In this document: one piece after another, positions 35,799 through 42,941 of the stretch
Position numbering within the stretch: the stretch's first letter is position 1
How the letters are laid out: the number at the start of each line of letters is the position of its first letter
Source: JAAYDS01 sp012729155
GTDB taxonomy: Bacteria > Chloroflexota > Anaerolineae > UBA1429
DNA: 64,000 nucleotides
Assembly (NCBI GenBank): GCA_036774405.1
Contig: DAIPBO010000006.1
Coordinates: forward strand, 1-64,000
Direction of reading: 5' to 3'
Position numbers and translations under genes: made by a program
The notes under the pieces: generated by a model
What the model was told of the DNA's origin: nothing
The model's database searches: none
What the model saw: only the letters and a program-made list of their open reading frames with translations

Positions 35799-35825
35799 AT
35801 TATACCACATTAGAGGGGCTGTCAA
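35799..35825 (-). promoter_or_regulatory. Promoter of the shape/division operon
   Basis: TTGACA (35820-35825) and TATAAT (35799-35804) on the minus strand, both perfect boxes. The spacer is only 15 bases, but an extended TGG precedes the -10. Confidence 0.7.
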
Positions 35826-35890
35826 AAGGCCGCCGCACGCCAACCAGCGCCCACCGGCGGCGCAACCCGTGCAAGAGAGGGTGTGTCCAA

Positions 35891-36334
35891 ATGATAGAAA
35901 AGACTGCAGGAGGCTCTGTGACGCTGACTTTTTGGTTCCTTTTCATCTTGCCCTTTGCGCTCACGGCGGTCGTGCTCCTCTTTGTGACGCTGAACCGCTA
36001 CATACGCTACAAAGAGCGTGTAGCCCTGGCGCAATTGGGCTACCCGCCCGACGAGAACCACCTGAACGCCTCGCAACGTAGCGGCAACCGGGGAGTGCTG
36101 TGGGGCGGGGTCATCACCGCTGCCAGCGGCCTGGCCCTGCTGCTGGGCCTGGGCACGCTGGGCGCTGGCGCATGGCTGATTGCCGGCCTGTTGCCGCTCT
36201 TTGTGGGGCTGGGCATGGTGCTCATCTATTACCTCACGTTGGGCACCTCGCGAGACCACCAGGCCAAGGCCCCTGTTGAGGTCGATACTGAGGAGGAGGC
36301 TGCGCCTGAGGCCAGTGACGCGGTGGCTCGTTAG
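35891..36334 (+). CDS. DUF6249-like small membrane protein
   Basis: 147 aa. One hydrophobic segment at 13-33, then the juxtamembrane RYIRYKERVALAQLGYPPDE typical of DUF6249 proteins, two further hydrophobic segments (about 70-108) and an acidic tail (VEVDTEEEAAPEA). It sits 6 nt upstream of an ECF sigma factor gene, a recurrent neighbourhood for this family. Its role is unknown; membrane sensing for the sigma/anti-sigma pair is possible. Confidence 0.7.
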   Translation: MIEKTAGGSVTLTFWFLFILPFALTAVVLLFVTLNRYIRYKERVALAQLGYPPDENHLNASQRSGNRGVLWGGVITAASGLALLLGLGTLGAGAWLIAGLLPLFVGLGMVLIYYLTLGTSRDHQAKAPVEVDTEEEAAPEASDAVAR

Positions 36335-36339
36335 ACGCG

Positions 36340-36909
36340 GTGCAACGGGGCACGGTGGTGCAAGACCCCCTCGATGTCTGGGTGGCGCGAGCGCGCGACG
36401 GCGACCACGATGCCTTTGGCGAGATCGTACGCCATACACAGACACAGGTCTATAACCTCGCCTATCAGATCTTGCGCAACCCGCAAGAGGCTGAAGACCT
36501 GGCGCAGGTGGCCTACGTGCGCGCCTGGCGGGCTCTGCCGAACTTTCGCGGCGACAGCCGCTTTAGCACCTGGCTCTATCGTATCGTCACCAACACCTGT
36601 CTCAACCGTCGCCGGCAGCTCGGCCGCAGCGTCGAACTGGGAGACGATCACCTGGCGCTGGCGGCCGACGGCCAGCTGCAGCCCGAGTCGAGTGTCATCG
36701 AGCGGCAAACGCGCCGCGAGCTCTGGAGCGCCGTGGGCGAGCTGCCCGAGCGCTATCGCACCGTGCTGACGCTGTTCTACCAGGCACAGCTAAGCTATGA
36801 CGATATTGCCGCAAGCCTGACGCTGCCTCTGGGCACTGTCAAAGCGCAACTTAGCCGCGCCCGCCGTGCACTGGCCCGCCTGCTTGAAAGGGACGAACCG
36901 CATGAGTAA
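36340..36909 (+). CDS. ECF sigma factor (sigma-70 family)
   Basis: 189 aa. Region 2 is ILRNPQEAEDLAQVAYVRAW with RFSTWLYRIVTNTCLNRRR, and region 4 is LPERYRTVLTLFYQAQLSYD and LGTVKAQLSRARRALARLL. There is no region 3 or 1.1, as expected for group 4. The GTG start at 36340 is tentative; a GTG six codons later is also possible. It overlaps the anti-sigma gene by 8 nt. Confidence 0.94.
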   Translation: MQRGTVVQDPLDVWVARARDGDHDAFGEIVRHTQTQVYNLAYQILRNPQEAEDLAQVAYVRAWRALPNFRGDSRFSTWLYRIVTNTCLNRRRQLGRSVELGDDHLALAADGQLQPESSVIERQTRRELWSAVGELPERYRTVLTLFYQAQLSYDDIAASLTLPLGTVKAQLSRARRALARLLERDEPHE

Positions 36910-37477
36910 CTGTCGAACCTATCACGACCGCATCGCCGAGCTGGCCAATGCCACAACCGACAGCATCAGCGACCTCGCGCTGCAACAGCACCTGGCGCAA
37001 TGCCCGAGTTGTCGTGCCGAGCTGGCGCGCCTGCGCCGCGCCGAGACGGTGTTGCGCGCCTGGCCGCTGGCCCCCCTGCCGCATGATCTGGTGGCGCCGG
37101 TGATGGCGCGCATCGCTCGCTACCCCACCGAGCCGGGCTGGCAATGGCTGCCGTGGACGGTATGGGTGCCAGCCTTGGCTATCACCATCACCATTGGCAC
37201 CGTTCTGGCGGCCAACCTGGTCGGCCTCAAGCTGCCCGAGAGTGCGCCCGCCGCACTGACGCTGCCGCCGGCCACCATGCCCATCATGGCCAGCCTGCGC
37301 CAGCCTCTCGGCGCCGCCGGGCGAGACCTGTTCTGGGCCATCTGGTTTGGTCTGTTCTTTACTCTGGCGGGTGTGGGCGTCAGCCTGGGGTTGATGTCTC
37401 GACAGAGCCAGCTCGACGATCTCACCGCCGACCTCCGCGAGCGCTGGGAGGCGTTGCGCGAGACCGCACGCCTCTAG
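36902..37477 (+). CDS. Anti-sigma factor with zinc-finger (ZAS-like) domain
   Basis: 191 aa. N-terminal HLAQCPSCRAELARLRRAE carries the H-x3-C-x2-C motif of zinc anti-sigma domains (residues 31-50). Two hydrophobic segments (about 84-104 and 137-157) place the C-terminal half in the membrane. It should hold the co-translated ECF factor inactive until a membrane or redox signal arrives. The start overlaps the sigma gene stop. Confidence 0.88.
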   Translation: MSNCRTYHDRIAELANATTDSISDLALQQHLAQCPSCRAELARLRRAETVLRAWPLAPLPHDLVAPVMARIARYPTEPGWQWLPWTVWVPALAITITIGTVLAANLVGLKLPESAPAALTLPPATMPIMASLRQPLGAAGRDLFWAIWFGLFFTLAGVGVSLGLMSRQSQLDDLTADLRERWEALRETARL

Positions 37478-37559
37478 CCCTGTGGCTGCCCTCGGGCCCG
37501 CCTGCAATGCACAGGGCTCGGGGGCGCCGTCGCACCCACAAGCCCGCTTTTCGGCCTGA

Positions 37560-37588
37560 TTGACAGGCTCACTTCCTCAGCCTATACT
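37560..37588 (+). promoter_or_regulatory. Promoter of the chelatase-type AAA+/VWA operon
   Basis: TTGACA (37560-37565), 17-base spacer, TATACT (37583-37588), about 30 nt before the start codon. Confidence 0.85.
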
Positions 37589-37617
37589 CACAAGCTGCAG
37601 CCCTGTGGGAGTCGCGA

Positions 37618-38715
37618 GTGATGCACATCTTTCCCTTTACCGCCATCGTCGGACAAGAGCGCATGAAGCGGGCCCTGGTGCTTAACGCCATCAGCCCACT
37701 CATCGGCGGCGTACTCATCCGCGGCGAGCGTGGCACCGCCAAGTCGACCGCCGTGCGCGCCCTCGCCGCCCTGCTGCCTGAGATCGACATCGTCGCCGAC
37801 TGCCCCTTCCAGTGCGATCCACGCCTGCCCGAGCTGATGTGCGATAGCTGTCGCGATCGGGTTTCTGCTGGAGAGGCGCTCCCCGTGGCGCACCATCGCA
37901 CTCGCTTTGTCGACCTGCCCGTTAGTGCCACCGAGGACCGCGTGGTGGGCACCCTCGATATCGAAAAGGCCATCAAGCTGGGTGAGCGCCGCTTTGAGCC
38001 AGGCGTGCTGGCCGCCGCCAACCGCGGCGTGTTGTACGTAGACGAGGTCAACCTGCTGGACGACCATGTGGTCGACCTGCTGCTCGATTCGGCCGCCATG
38101 GGCGTCAACGTCGTCGAGCGCGAGGGCATCAGCTTTTCGCATCCGGCACGGTTCATCCTGGTGGGCACCATGAACCCCGAAGAAGGCGAGCTGCGGCCGC
38201 AACTGCTCGACCGCTTTGCGCTCTGCGTCGATATCACCGGCATCGCCGACCCCGACGCCCGCGTCGAGATCTTGCGCCGCCGCGTCGAGTACGAGGCCGA
38301 CTCTGACACCTTTGCCGACCAGTGGCATGGCGCCGAAGGCATGCTGTCAGAGCGCATCGCCGAGGCCCGCGAGCTTTTGCCCAAGGTGACCTACGAGCCG
38401 CGCGATCTATACACGATCGCCCAGCTCACCAGCGAAATGGACGTAGACGGCCACCGCGCCGATATCGTCATCCTCAAGACGGCTCTGGCCCACGCTGCCT
38501 TTGAAGGGCGCGCGAGCATCTGCGACACCGACATTCTGCTGGCAGCCGAGCTGGCCTTGCCCCATCGCCTGCGCCGCAAACCCTTTGAAGACACCGAGGC
38601 CAAGCTCGAAAAGCTGGCTCAACGGCTCGAACAGGCCCGTTGCGAGGTGGGCGAGCCGGACCCTCAGCAAGCCGGTCAACCCGGCGCGCAGACCAAAAAA
38701 AAACTGACCCGCTGA
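37618..38715 (+). CDS. ChlI/BchI-type AAA+ ATPase (Mg/Co-chelatase small subunit-like), zero-frame product
   Basis: 365 aa. Walker A GERGTAKSTAVRALAALLP at residue 39, the chelatase-specific insert DCPFQCDPRLPELMCDSC, Walker B GVLYVDEVNLLDDHVVDLLL, sensor GTMNPEEGELRPQLLDRFAL. In Mg- or Co-chelatase this ATPase drives metal insertion by ChlH/CobN. The zero frame ends eight residues after K-K-K encoded by nine A (38695-38703). The -1 frame stays open into the VWA domain, so a fused 677-residue ChlD-like protein is the probable second product. GTG 37618 is immediately followed by ATG 37621, either of which may start. Confidence 0.9.
   Translation: MMHIFPFTAIVGQERMKRALVLNAISPLIGGVLIRGERGTAKSTAVRALAALLPEIDIVADCPFQCDPRLPELMCDSCRDRVSAGEALPVAHHRTRFVDLPVSATEDRVVGTLDIEKAIKLGERRFEPGVLAAANRGVLYVDEVNLLDDHVVDLLLDSAAMGVNVVEREGISFSHPARFILVGTMNPEEGELRPQLLDRFALCVDITGIADPDARVEILRRRVEYEADSDTFADQWHGAEGMLSERIAEARELLPKVTYEPRDLYTIAQLTSEMDVDGHRADIVILKTALAHAAFEGRASICDTDILLAAELALPHRLRRKPFEDTEAKLEKLAQRLEQARCEVGEPDPQQAGQPGAQTKKKLTR
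38695..38703 (+). other. A9 slippery run, probable programmed -1 frameshift site
   Basis: Nine consecutive A, read as three Lys codons in the ATPase frame. A one-base backward slip re-reads the last A and continues as T-D-P-L-T-S-P in the open VWA frame. A short GC hairpin (GCCCG, loop CCCC, CGGGC at 38732-38745) lies 28 nt downstream, further than usual for a stimulator. A homopolymer sequencing error is the alternative. Confidence 0.65.
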
Positions 38716-38756
38716 CCTCGCCTGACCAAGAGCCCGCCCCCGGGCAGGGCACGCCC

Positions 38757-39650
38757 ATGCGCGGCACCCACACCGATGCACAGGCCATCAACACGCCCCA
38801 GCCAGGGGGCAACGTCGTCAACATTGGGGCCATGTTCAAGCCGGCCAAGTTGGCCGCTCAGAACGATCGCCAGCAGCGCCGCTCGGGGGGCAAACGTAGC
38901 TACACCGTCAGCACCCGCAAGCGGGGCCGTTACATCTACGCTCGCCCCGCCAACGGCCGCTACGAGGATATCGCTCTCGATGCCACCGCCCGCCAGGCCG
39001 CGCCCTACCAGCGCGAACGCCTGGATGAGGGCATGGCCATATCCATCCATGATCAGGACATTCAGCGCAAGGTGCGCGTGCGCAAGACCTCAAATCTGGT
39101 GCTCTTTGCGGTAGACGCGAGCTGGTCGATGGCTGCCGCCGAACGCATGGAGGCCACCAAGGGCGCCATCATGTCGCTGCTGGTCGACGCCTACCAGAAA
39201 CGCGACCGCGTGGCCATGGTCTCTTTCCAGCGCGACCGAGCATCGCTGGTGCTGCCGCCCACATCCAGCGTTGAGATGGCCAAGTCAGCCCTGCGCGACA
39301 TCCCCGTGGGCGGCAAGACGCCGCTCTCGGCCGGGCTGGTGATGTCGTTCGAGGTGATCCAGCGCGAACTGCTGCAAGACAACGAGATCGTGCCGATGAT
39401 GATCATGCTCACCGATGGCGCCGGTAACGTCTCGCTGACGGGCATGCCCCCGCGCGAAGAAGGCCTGATGGTGGCGCGCATGTTTGCCGAAAAGCAGATC
39501 CATTGCGTGGTCATCAACACCGAGCACGAATCGCTCGACCGCGGGCTTGCGCAAGAGTTGGCCGACACCCTGGGCGGCCCCTGCTACACGCTGCGCGACC
39601 TGCGCGCCGACAGCCTGTATGACATGGTGCGACAGGAGCTCAAGGGCTAG
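38757..39650 (+). CDS. VWA-domain chelatase subunit (ChlD/BchD C-terminal-like), -1 frame
   Basis: Listed from the only reasonable internal ATG (38757, 297 aa), which has a weak ribosome site; the frame is open from 38640, so expression by frameshift from the ATPase gene is more likely. The Arg/Lys-rich linker (KRSYTVSTRKRGRYIYARP) and RYEDIALDATARQAAPYQR are typical of chelatase medium subunits. The MIDAS metal site is complete: DASWS, Thr in GGKTPLSAGL and Asp in MLTDGAGN. The fused ChlI-VWA protein matches the length of known cobaltochelatase-like single-gene subunits (about 630-680 aa). No cobN/chlH is in the window. Confidence 0.85.
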   Translation: MRGTHTDAQAINTPQPGGNVVNIGAMFKPAKLAAQNDRQQRRSGGKRSYTVSTRKRGRYIYARPANGRYEDIALDATARQAAPYQRERLDEGMAISIHDQDIQRKVRVRKTSNLVLFAVDASWSMAAAERMEATKGAIMSLLVDAYQKRDRVAMVSFQRDRASLVLPPTSSVEMAKSALRDIPVGGKTPLSAGLVMSFEVIQRELLQDNEIVPMMIMLTDGAGNVSLTGMPPREEGLMVARMFAEKQIHCVVINTEHESLDRGLAQELADTLGGPCYTLRDLRADSLYDMVRQELKG

Positions 39651-39651
39651 C

Positions 39652-41112
39652 ATGAACGTGCGCCAGCAACGCTGGGCAGACCTCAGTCTATTGCTCGTCA
39701 CCCTGGTGTGGGGTGGCACCTTTGTCATGGTCAAGGGCGCCACCGAGACCTTTCCGGTGTGGGCGTTTTTGGCGCTACGCTTTGGCCTGGCCGCGCTGGT
39801 GCTCTTGCCCTTTGGCTGGCAACGGTTACGACGGCTGGGCTGGCGTGGCTGGGGTGCTGGCGCGCTGATCGGCCTGGCCTTGCTGGCCGGCTATGCCTTT
39901 CAGACGTTGGGCCTACAATATACCACCGCCTCCAAGGCGGGGTTCATCACAGGGCTATCTGTGGCCATCGTGCCGTTGCTCTCGGCACTGCTGTTGCGAC
40001 AGCGCCCCAAATACGCGGCCCTGGTGGGCGTGGCGCTGGCCGTGGTGGGGCTGGCGCTGCTCTCGCTCACCAACGGCGGCGAGACGACCGGTGAGCTGCA
40101 GCGCATCTCAGAGGGCGATGTGTTGGTGCTGCTCTGCGCCGTCTCGTTTGCGCTACACATTGTGGCGGTGGGCGCACTGGGCAGTCGTCATGACTATCTG
40201 GCGCTGACCATCGTCCAGGTGTTCACCGTGGCCCTGCTCAGCGGTGTCGTTAGCCTCTTTGTCGACCTGCCCTGGCCGGCCCTACAAGCCAATACGCTCT
40301 TTGCTGCCGCCTTTACGGGCGTGCTGGCAACAGCTGTGGCGTTCCTGGTGCAGACGGCCATGCAGCGCTTTACCACGCCCACCCATACCGCGCTGATTTT
40401 CACCGCCGAGCCCGTCTTTGCCGCCCTGTTCGGCGTGCTGCTGGCCGGCGATGTGATGACGCCGCTGGGGCTGATGGGCGGCGTGTTGATCTTGCTGGGC
40501 ACGCTGATCTCTGAGCTGCCATGGGACCAGCGCGCTGCGCGCCTTATTTCGCGCTTTCTGGCGCCCCACTATGTGAGCATCGTCATCTTGCTGGCACTGG
40601 GCCTGCTAGACCCGCACGGCTGGTGGTATGGCCTGGCCTGGGTAGTAGGCCTGGCGCTGCCTGTGGTGGGCCTGGCGCTGCTGGTGCTCAAGCGGGCACT
40701 GCGCCAGGGTCGCATTAGCGACTGGCACATCACCGAGCGCACCGAGCGACTGCAGTGGCGACTGGTAGCCTCCTCGCTGGGGCTGTCGCTGCTGCCGGTG
40801 TTGGTGCTGGCGCTGCTCGATGGGCCACGCTATCTGCTGATGGCCTTTGGCGCCACGTTGGTGCTGGTGCTCATCAACACAGCCATCACCGTATGGTGGA
40901 AGGTGAGCCAGCACGTCTCTGGCATTGCGTTGGGCGCCACGCTGATCACCGGCGTGGTGGGGCCTACGCTCATCCCGGTGCTACTGCTCATCCCCCTGGT
41001 GGCCTGGGCGCGTGTGCGCGGCGAGGCCCACACTGTGCCACAGACCATCGCGGGCGGCACCATCGGTGTGGGCGTGGCCCTGCTGGCGCTGCGCCTGTTT
41101 GGCCTGGTGTAG
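39652..41112 (+). CDS. EamA/DMT transporter fused to a PAP2-like membrane domain
   Basis: 486 aa. Residues 1-295 are a ten-helix drug/metabolite transporter with two EamA repeats (LLLVTLVWGGTFVMVKGATE; YTTASKAGFITGLSVAIVPL). Residues about 305-486 add six more hydrophobic segments containing RISDWHITERTERLQWRL, WWKVSQHVSGIA and WARVRGEAHTVPQTIAGG, which match the Lys/Ser-x-His and Arg...His motifs of PAP2-type phosphatases. EamA proteins normally stop near 300 aa. No internal stop or start suggests two genes. It follows the VWA gene by 1 nt. Confidence 0.8.
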   Translation: MNVRQQRWADLSLLLVTLVWGGTFVMVKGATETFPVWAFLALRFGLAALVLLPFGWQRLRRLGWRGWGAGALIGLALLAGYAFQTLGLQYTTASKAGFITGLSVAIVPLLSALLLRQRPKYAALVGVALAVVGLALLSLTNGGETTGELQRISEGDVLVLLCAVSFALHIVAVGALGSRHDYLALTIVQVFTVALLSGVVSLFVDLPWPALQANTLFAAAFTGVLATAVAFLVQTAMQRFTTPTHTALIFTAEPVFAALFGVLLAGDVMTPLGLMGGVLILLGTLISELPWDQRAARLISRFLAPHYVSIVILLALGLLDPHGWWYGLAWVVGLALPVVGLALLVLKRALRQGRISDWHITERTERLQWRLVASSLGLSLLPVLVLALLDGPRYLLMAFGATLVLVLINTAITVWWKVSQHVSGIALGATLITGVVGPTLIPVLLLIPLVAWARVRGEAHTVPQTIAGGTIGVGVALLALRLFGLV

Positions 41113-41129
41113 CCTAGCACCACAGGCCG

Positions 41130-41158
41130 TTGCCAGCACCTCTCGCCCGACCTATAAT
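41130..41158 (+). promoter_or_regulatory. Promoter of the DUF4139 gene
   Basis: TTGCCA (41130-41135), 17-base spacer, TATAAT (41153-41158). The leader is about 90 nt long. Confidence 0.75.
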
Positions 41159-41255
41159 GACGGTGCCCAGATGGCATTGTGCCCGCTGGCCCAGGTTCGC
41201 GCCTCGCCACCTTCTGTTGCGAACCCCGAGTGAGCGTTGCGAGAGGAGCAAACCC

Positions 41256-42875
41256 ATGCGTAAGCGTATGTTATTGACGATTCTGACGGTCGCTCTGCTT
41301 CTGCTGAGCGGCTCGACAGCGCTGGCTCAGATCCGCGTGGCACCCACGCGCACACCCACCCTCGCTGTCGTCACTGGTACGCCCGAGGCCGTCGAACAGG
41401 CAACACCCACGCCGACTCCAACCGAAGAAGAAGAGCCGGCCGAGGAGATCGCGCCAGCGGTCGAAGAGCCAGAGACGCCAACACCAGAGGCTGAGGAGCC
41501 CGATACCGAGACGGCCGTAGACGAACAGGCCGAGCCGCCTGCTAGCGGTGTCGAGGTCACCGTCTATAACCAGAACCTGGGGCTGATCAAAGAGATCCGC
41601 ACCCTGGAGCTGGCAGAGGGTGTCAACGAGGTGCGCTTTGGCGACGTGGCCGCCGCCATCGACCCCACCAGCGTGCACTTTCAGTCGCTGACGGCCCCTG
41701 ACGACACCCTGGTGCTCGAGCAGAACTATGAGTACGACATCGTAGGCAGCAGCAAACTGCTGCTCAAGTACATCGACCGCGAGATCGCCGTCACCACCGA
41801 GCAGGGCGACGTCTACATGGGTACGCTGCTCTCGGCGGCCGAGGATCTGATCCTGGCCACGGCCGATGGCATCAAGATCGTGCGCACCGACAAGGTGCGC
41901 GAGTACGACTTGCCTGCCCTGCCCGAGGGGTTGATCACCCGGCCCACCCTGGTGTGGCTGTTGCAGGCGGCCGAGGCCGGCACACAGGATGTGCGCGTGA
42001 CCTACCTGACGAGCGACATCACCTGGCAGGCCGACTATGTGGCTGTGCTGACAGTCGATGATAGCGCCATGGGGCTCACCGGCTGGGTGACGGTCGATAA
42101 TCGTTCCGGCGCTACCTACGACGACGCCAGGCTCAAGCTGGTGGCGGGCGATCTCAATGTGGCCGTCGAAGAAGAGCTCAAGCGCTACGAGATGGACATG
42201 GCCCGCGCGGCCGCTGCGCCGCGGGTGCAAGAGCGCTCGTTCTTTGAGTATCACCTCTACGAGGTGCAGCGCCCGGTGACGCTCAAAGACCAGCAGACCA
42301 AGCAGATCGAGTTCGTCGCTGCACCCGAGGTGGCCGTAGAGAAGGTCTTTGTTTTGCCTGGCGGCAGTTTCCGCTGGTGGGGCACGCCCTATAGCGATCC
42401 GGCCAACCCCAACGCTGGCACGATGAATGCCCAGGTGCAGCTGCGCCTGGTAAACGACGAGCCCAGCGGCCTGGGCATACCCCTGCCGCAGGGCCGCGTG
42501 CGCGTCTACAAGGCCGATGTGGACGGCGGCGCTGAGCTGGTGGGTGAAGACAGCATCAAGCACACAGCCCGCGACGAAAAGATGTCGCTGGTGCTGGGCA
42601 GTGCCTTTGATGTGGTGGGCGAGCGCGTGCAGACCGAATTCCGCCAGGTGGACAAGCGCGAGGCATCAGAGACCATCCAGGTGACGGTGCGTAACCACAA
42701 GGCCGAGGATATCCAGGTGCACGTGGTCGAGAACCTCTACCGTGCACTCGATGCTACCGTGCGCGATGCATCCGAGCCCTTTGCCCAGCTCGATGCGCAG
42801 ACCATCGAGTTTGTGCTGGCCGTGCCAGCCGATGGCGAGGCGGTGGTCACCTACACAGTAGACTATCGCTGGTAA
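41256..42875 (+). CDS. Secreted DUF4139-domain protein
   Basis: 539 aa. Signal peptide (MRKRMLLTILTVALLLLSGS, cleaved near ALA-Q), a 60-residue Thr/Pro/Glu linker (TPTPTPTEEEEPAEE), then the DUF4139 beta-rich region with VTVYNQNLGLIKEIRTLELA, TYLTSDITWQADYVAVL and a C-terminal DIQVHVVENLYRA. The family is widespread, extracytoplasmic and without assigned function. No LPxTG or transmembrane end, so probably released or loosely held. GAGAGGAGC precedes the ATG. Single gene closed by a strong terminator. Confidence 0.88.
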   Translation: MRKRMLLTILTVALLLLSGSTALAQIRVAPTRTPTLAVVTGTPEAVEQATPTPTPTEEEEPAEEIAPAVEEPETPTPEAEEPDTETAVDEQAEPPASGVEVTVYNQNLGLIKEIRTLELAEGVNEVRFGDVAAAIDPTSVHFQSLTAPDDTLVLEQNYEYDIVGSSKLLLKYIDREIAVTTEQGDVYMGTLLSAAEDLILATADGIKIVRTDKVREYDLPALPEGLITRPTLVWLLQAAEAGTQDVRVTYLTSDITWQADYVAVLTVDDSAMGLTGWVTVDNRSGATYDDARLKLVAGDLNVAVEEELKRYEMDMARAAAAPRVQERSFFEYHLYEVQRPVTLKDQQTKQIEFVAAPEVAVEKVFVLPGGSFRWWGTPYSDPANPNAGTMNAQVQLRLVNDEPSGLGIPLPQGRVRVYKADVDGGAELVGEDSIKHTARDEKMSLVLGSAFDVVGERVQTEFRQVDKREASETIQVTVRNHKAEDIQVHVVENLYRALDATVRDASEPFAQLDAQTIEFVLAVPADGEAVVTYTVDYRW

Positions 42876-42890
42876 CAGGACAAGACGTTG

Positions 42891-42926
42891 ACGCGAGGAC
42901 GGAGCCACGGCTCCGTCCTCGCGTTT
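42891..42926. terminator. Bidirectional terminator between the DUF4139 gene and the kinase gene
   Basis: Perfect 16-bp stem (ACGCGAGGACGGAGCC with its complement at 42909-42924), 2-nt loop, then TTT. Confidence 0.8.
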
Positions 42927-42941
42927 ATCCGCACAGCGGCG

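Noticed and set aside
38640..38756. Independent VWA gene starting at the first codon of its open frame
   Set aside because: This stretch lies inside the ATPase coding region and lacks a ribosome site; frameshift expression explains it better.
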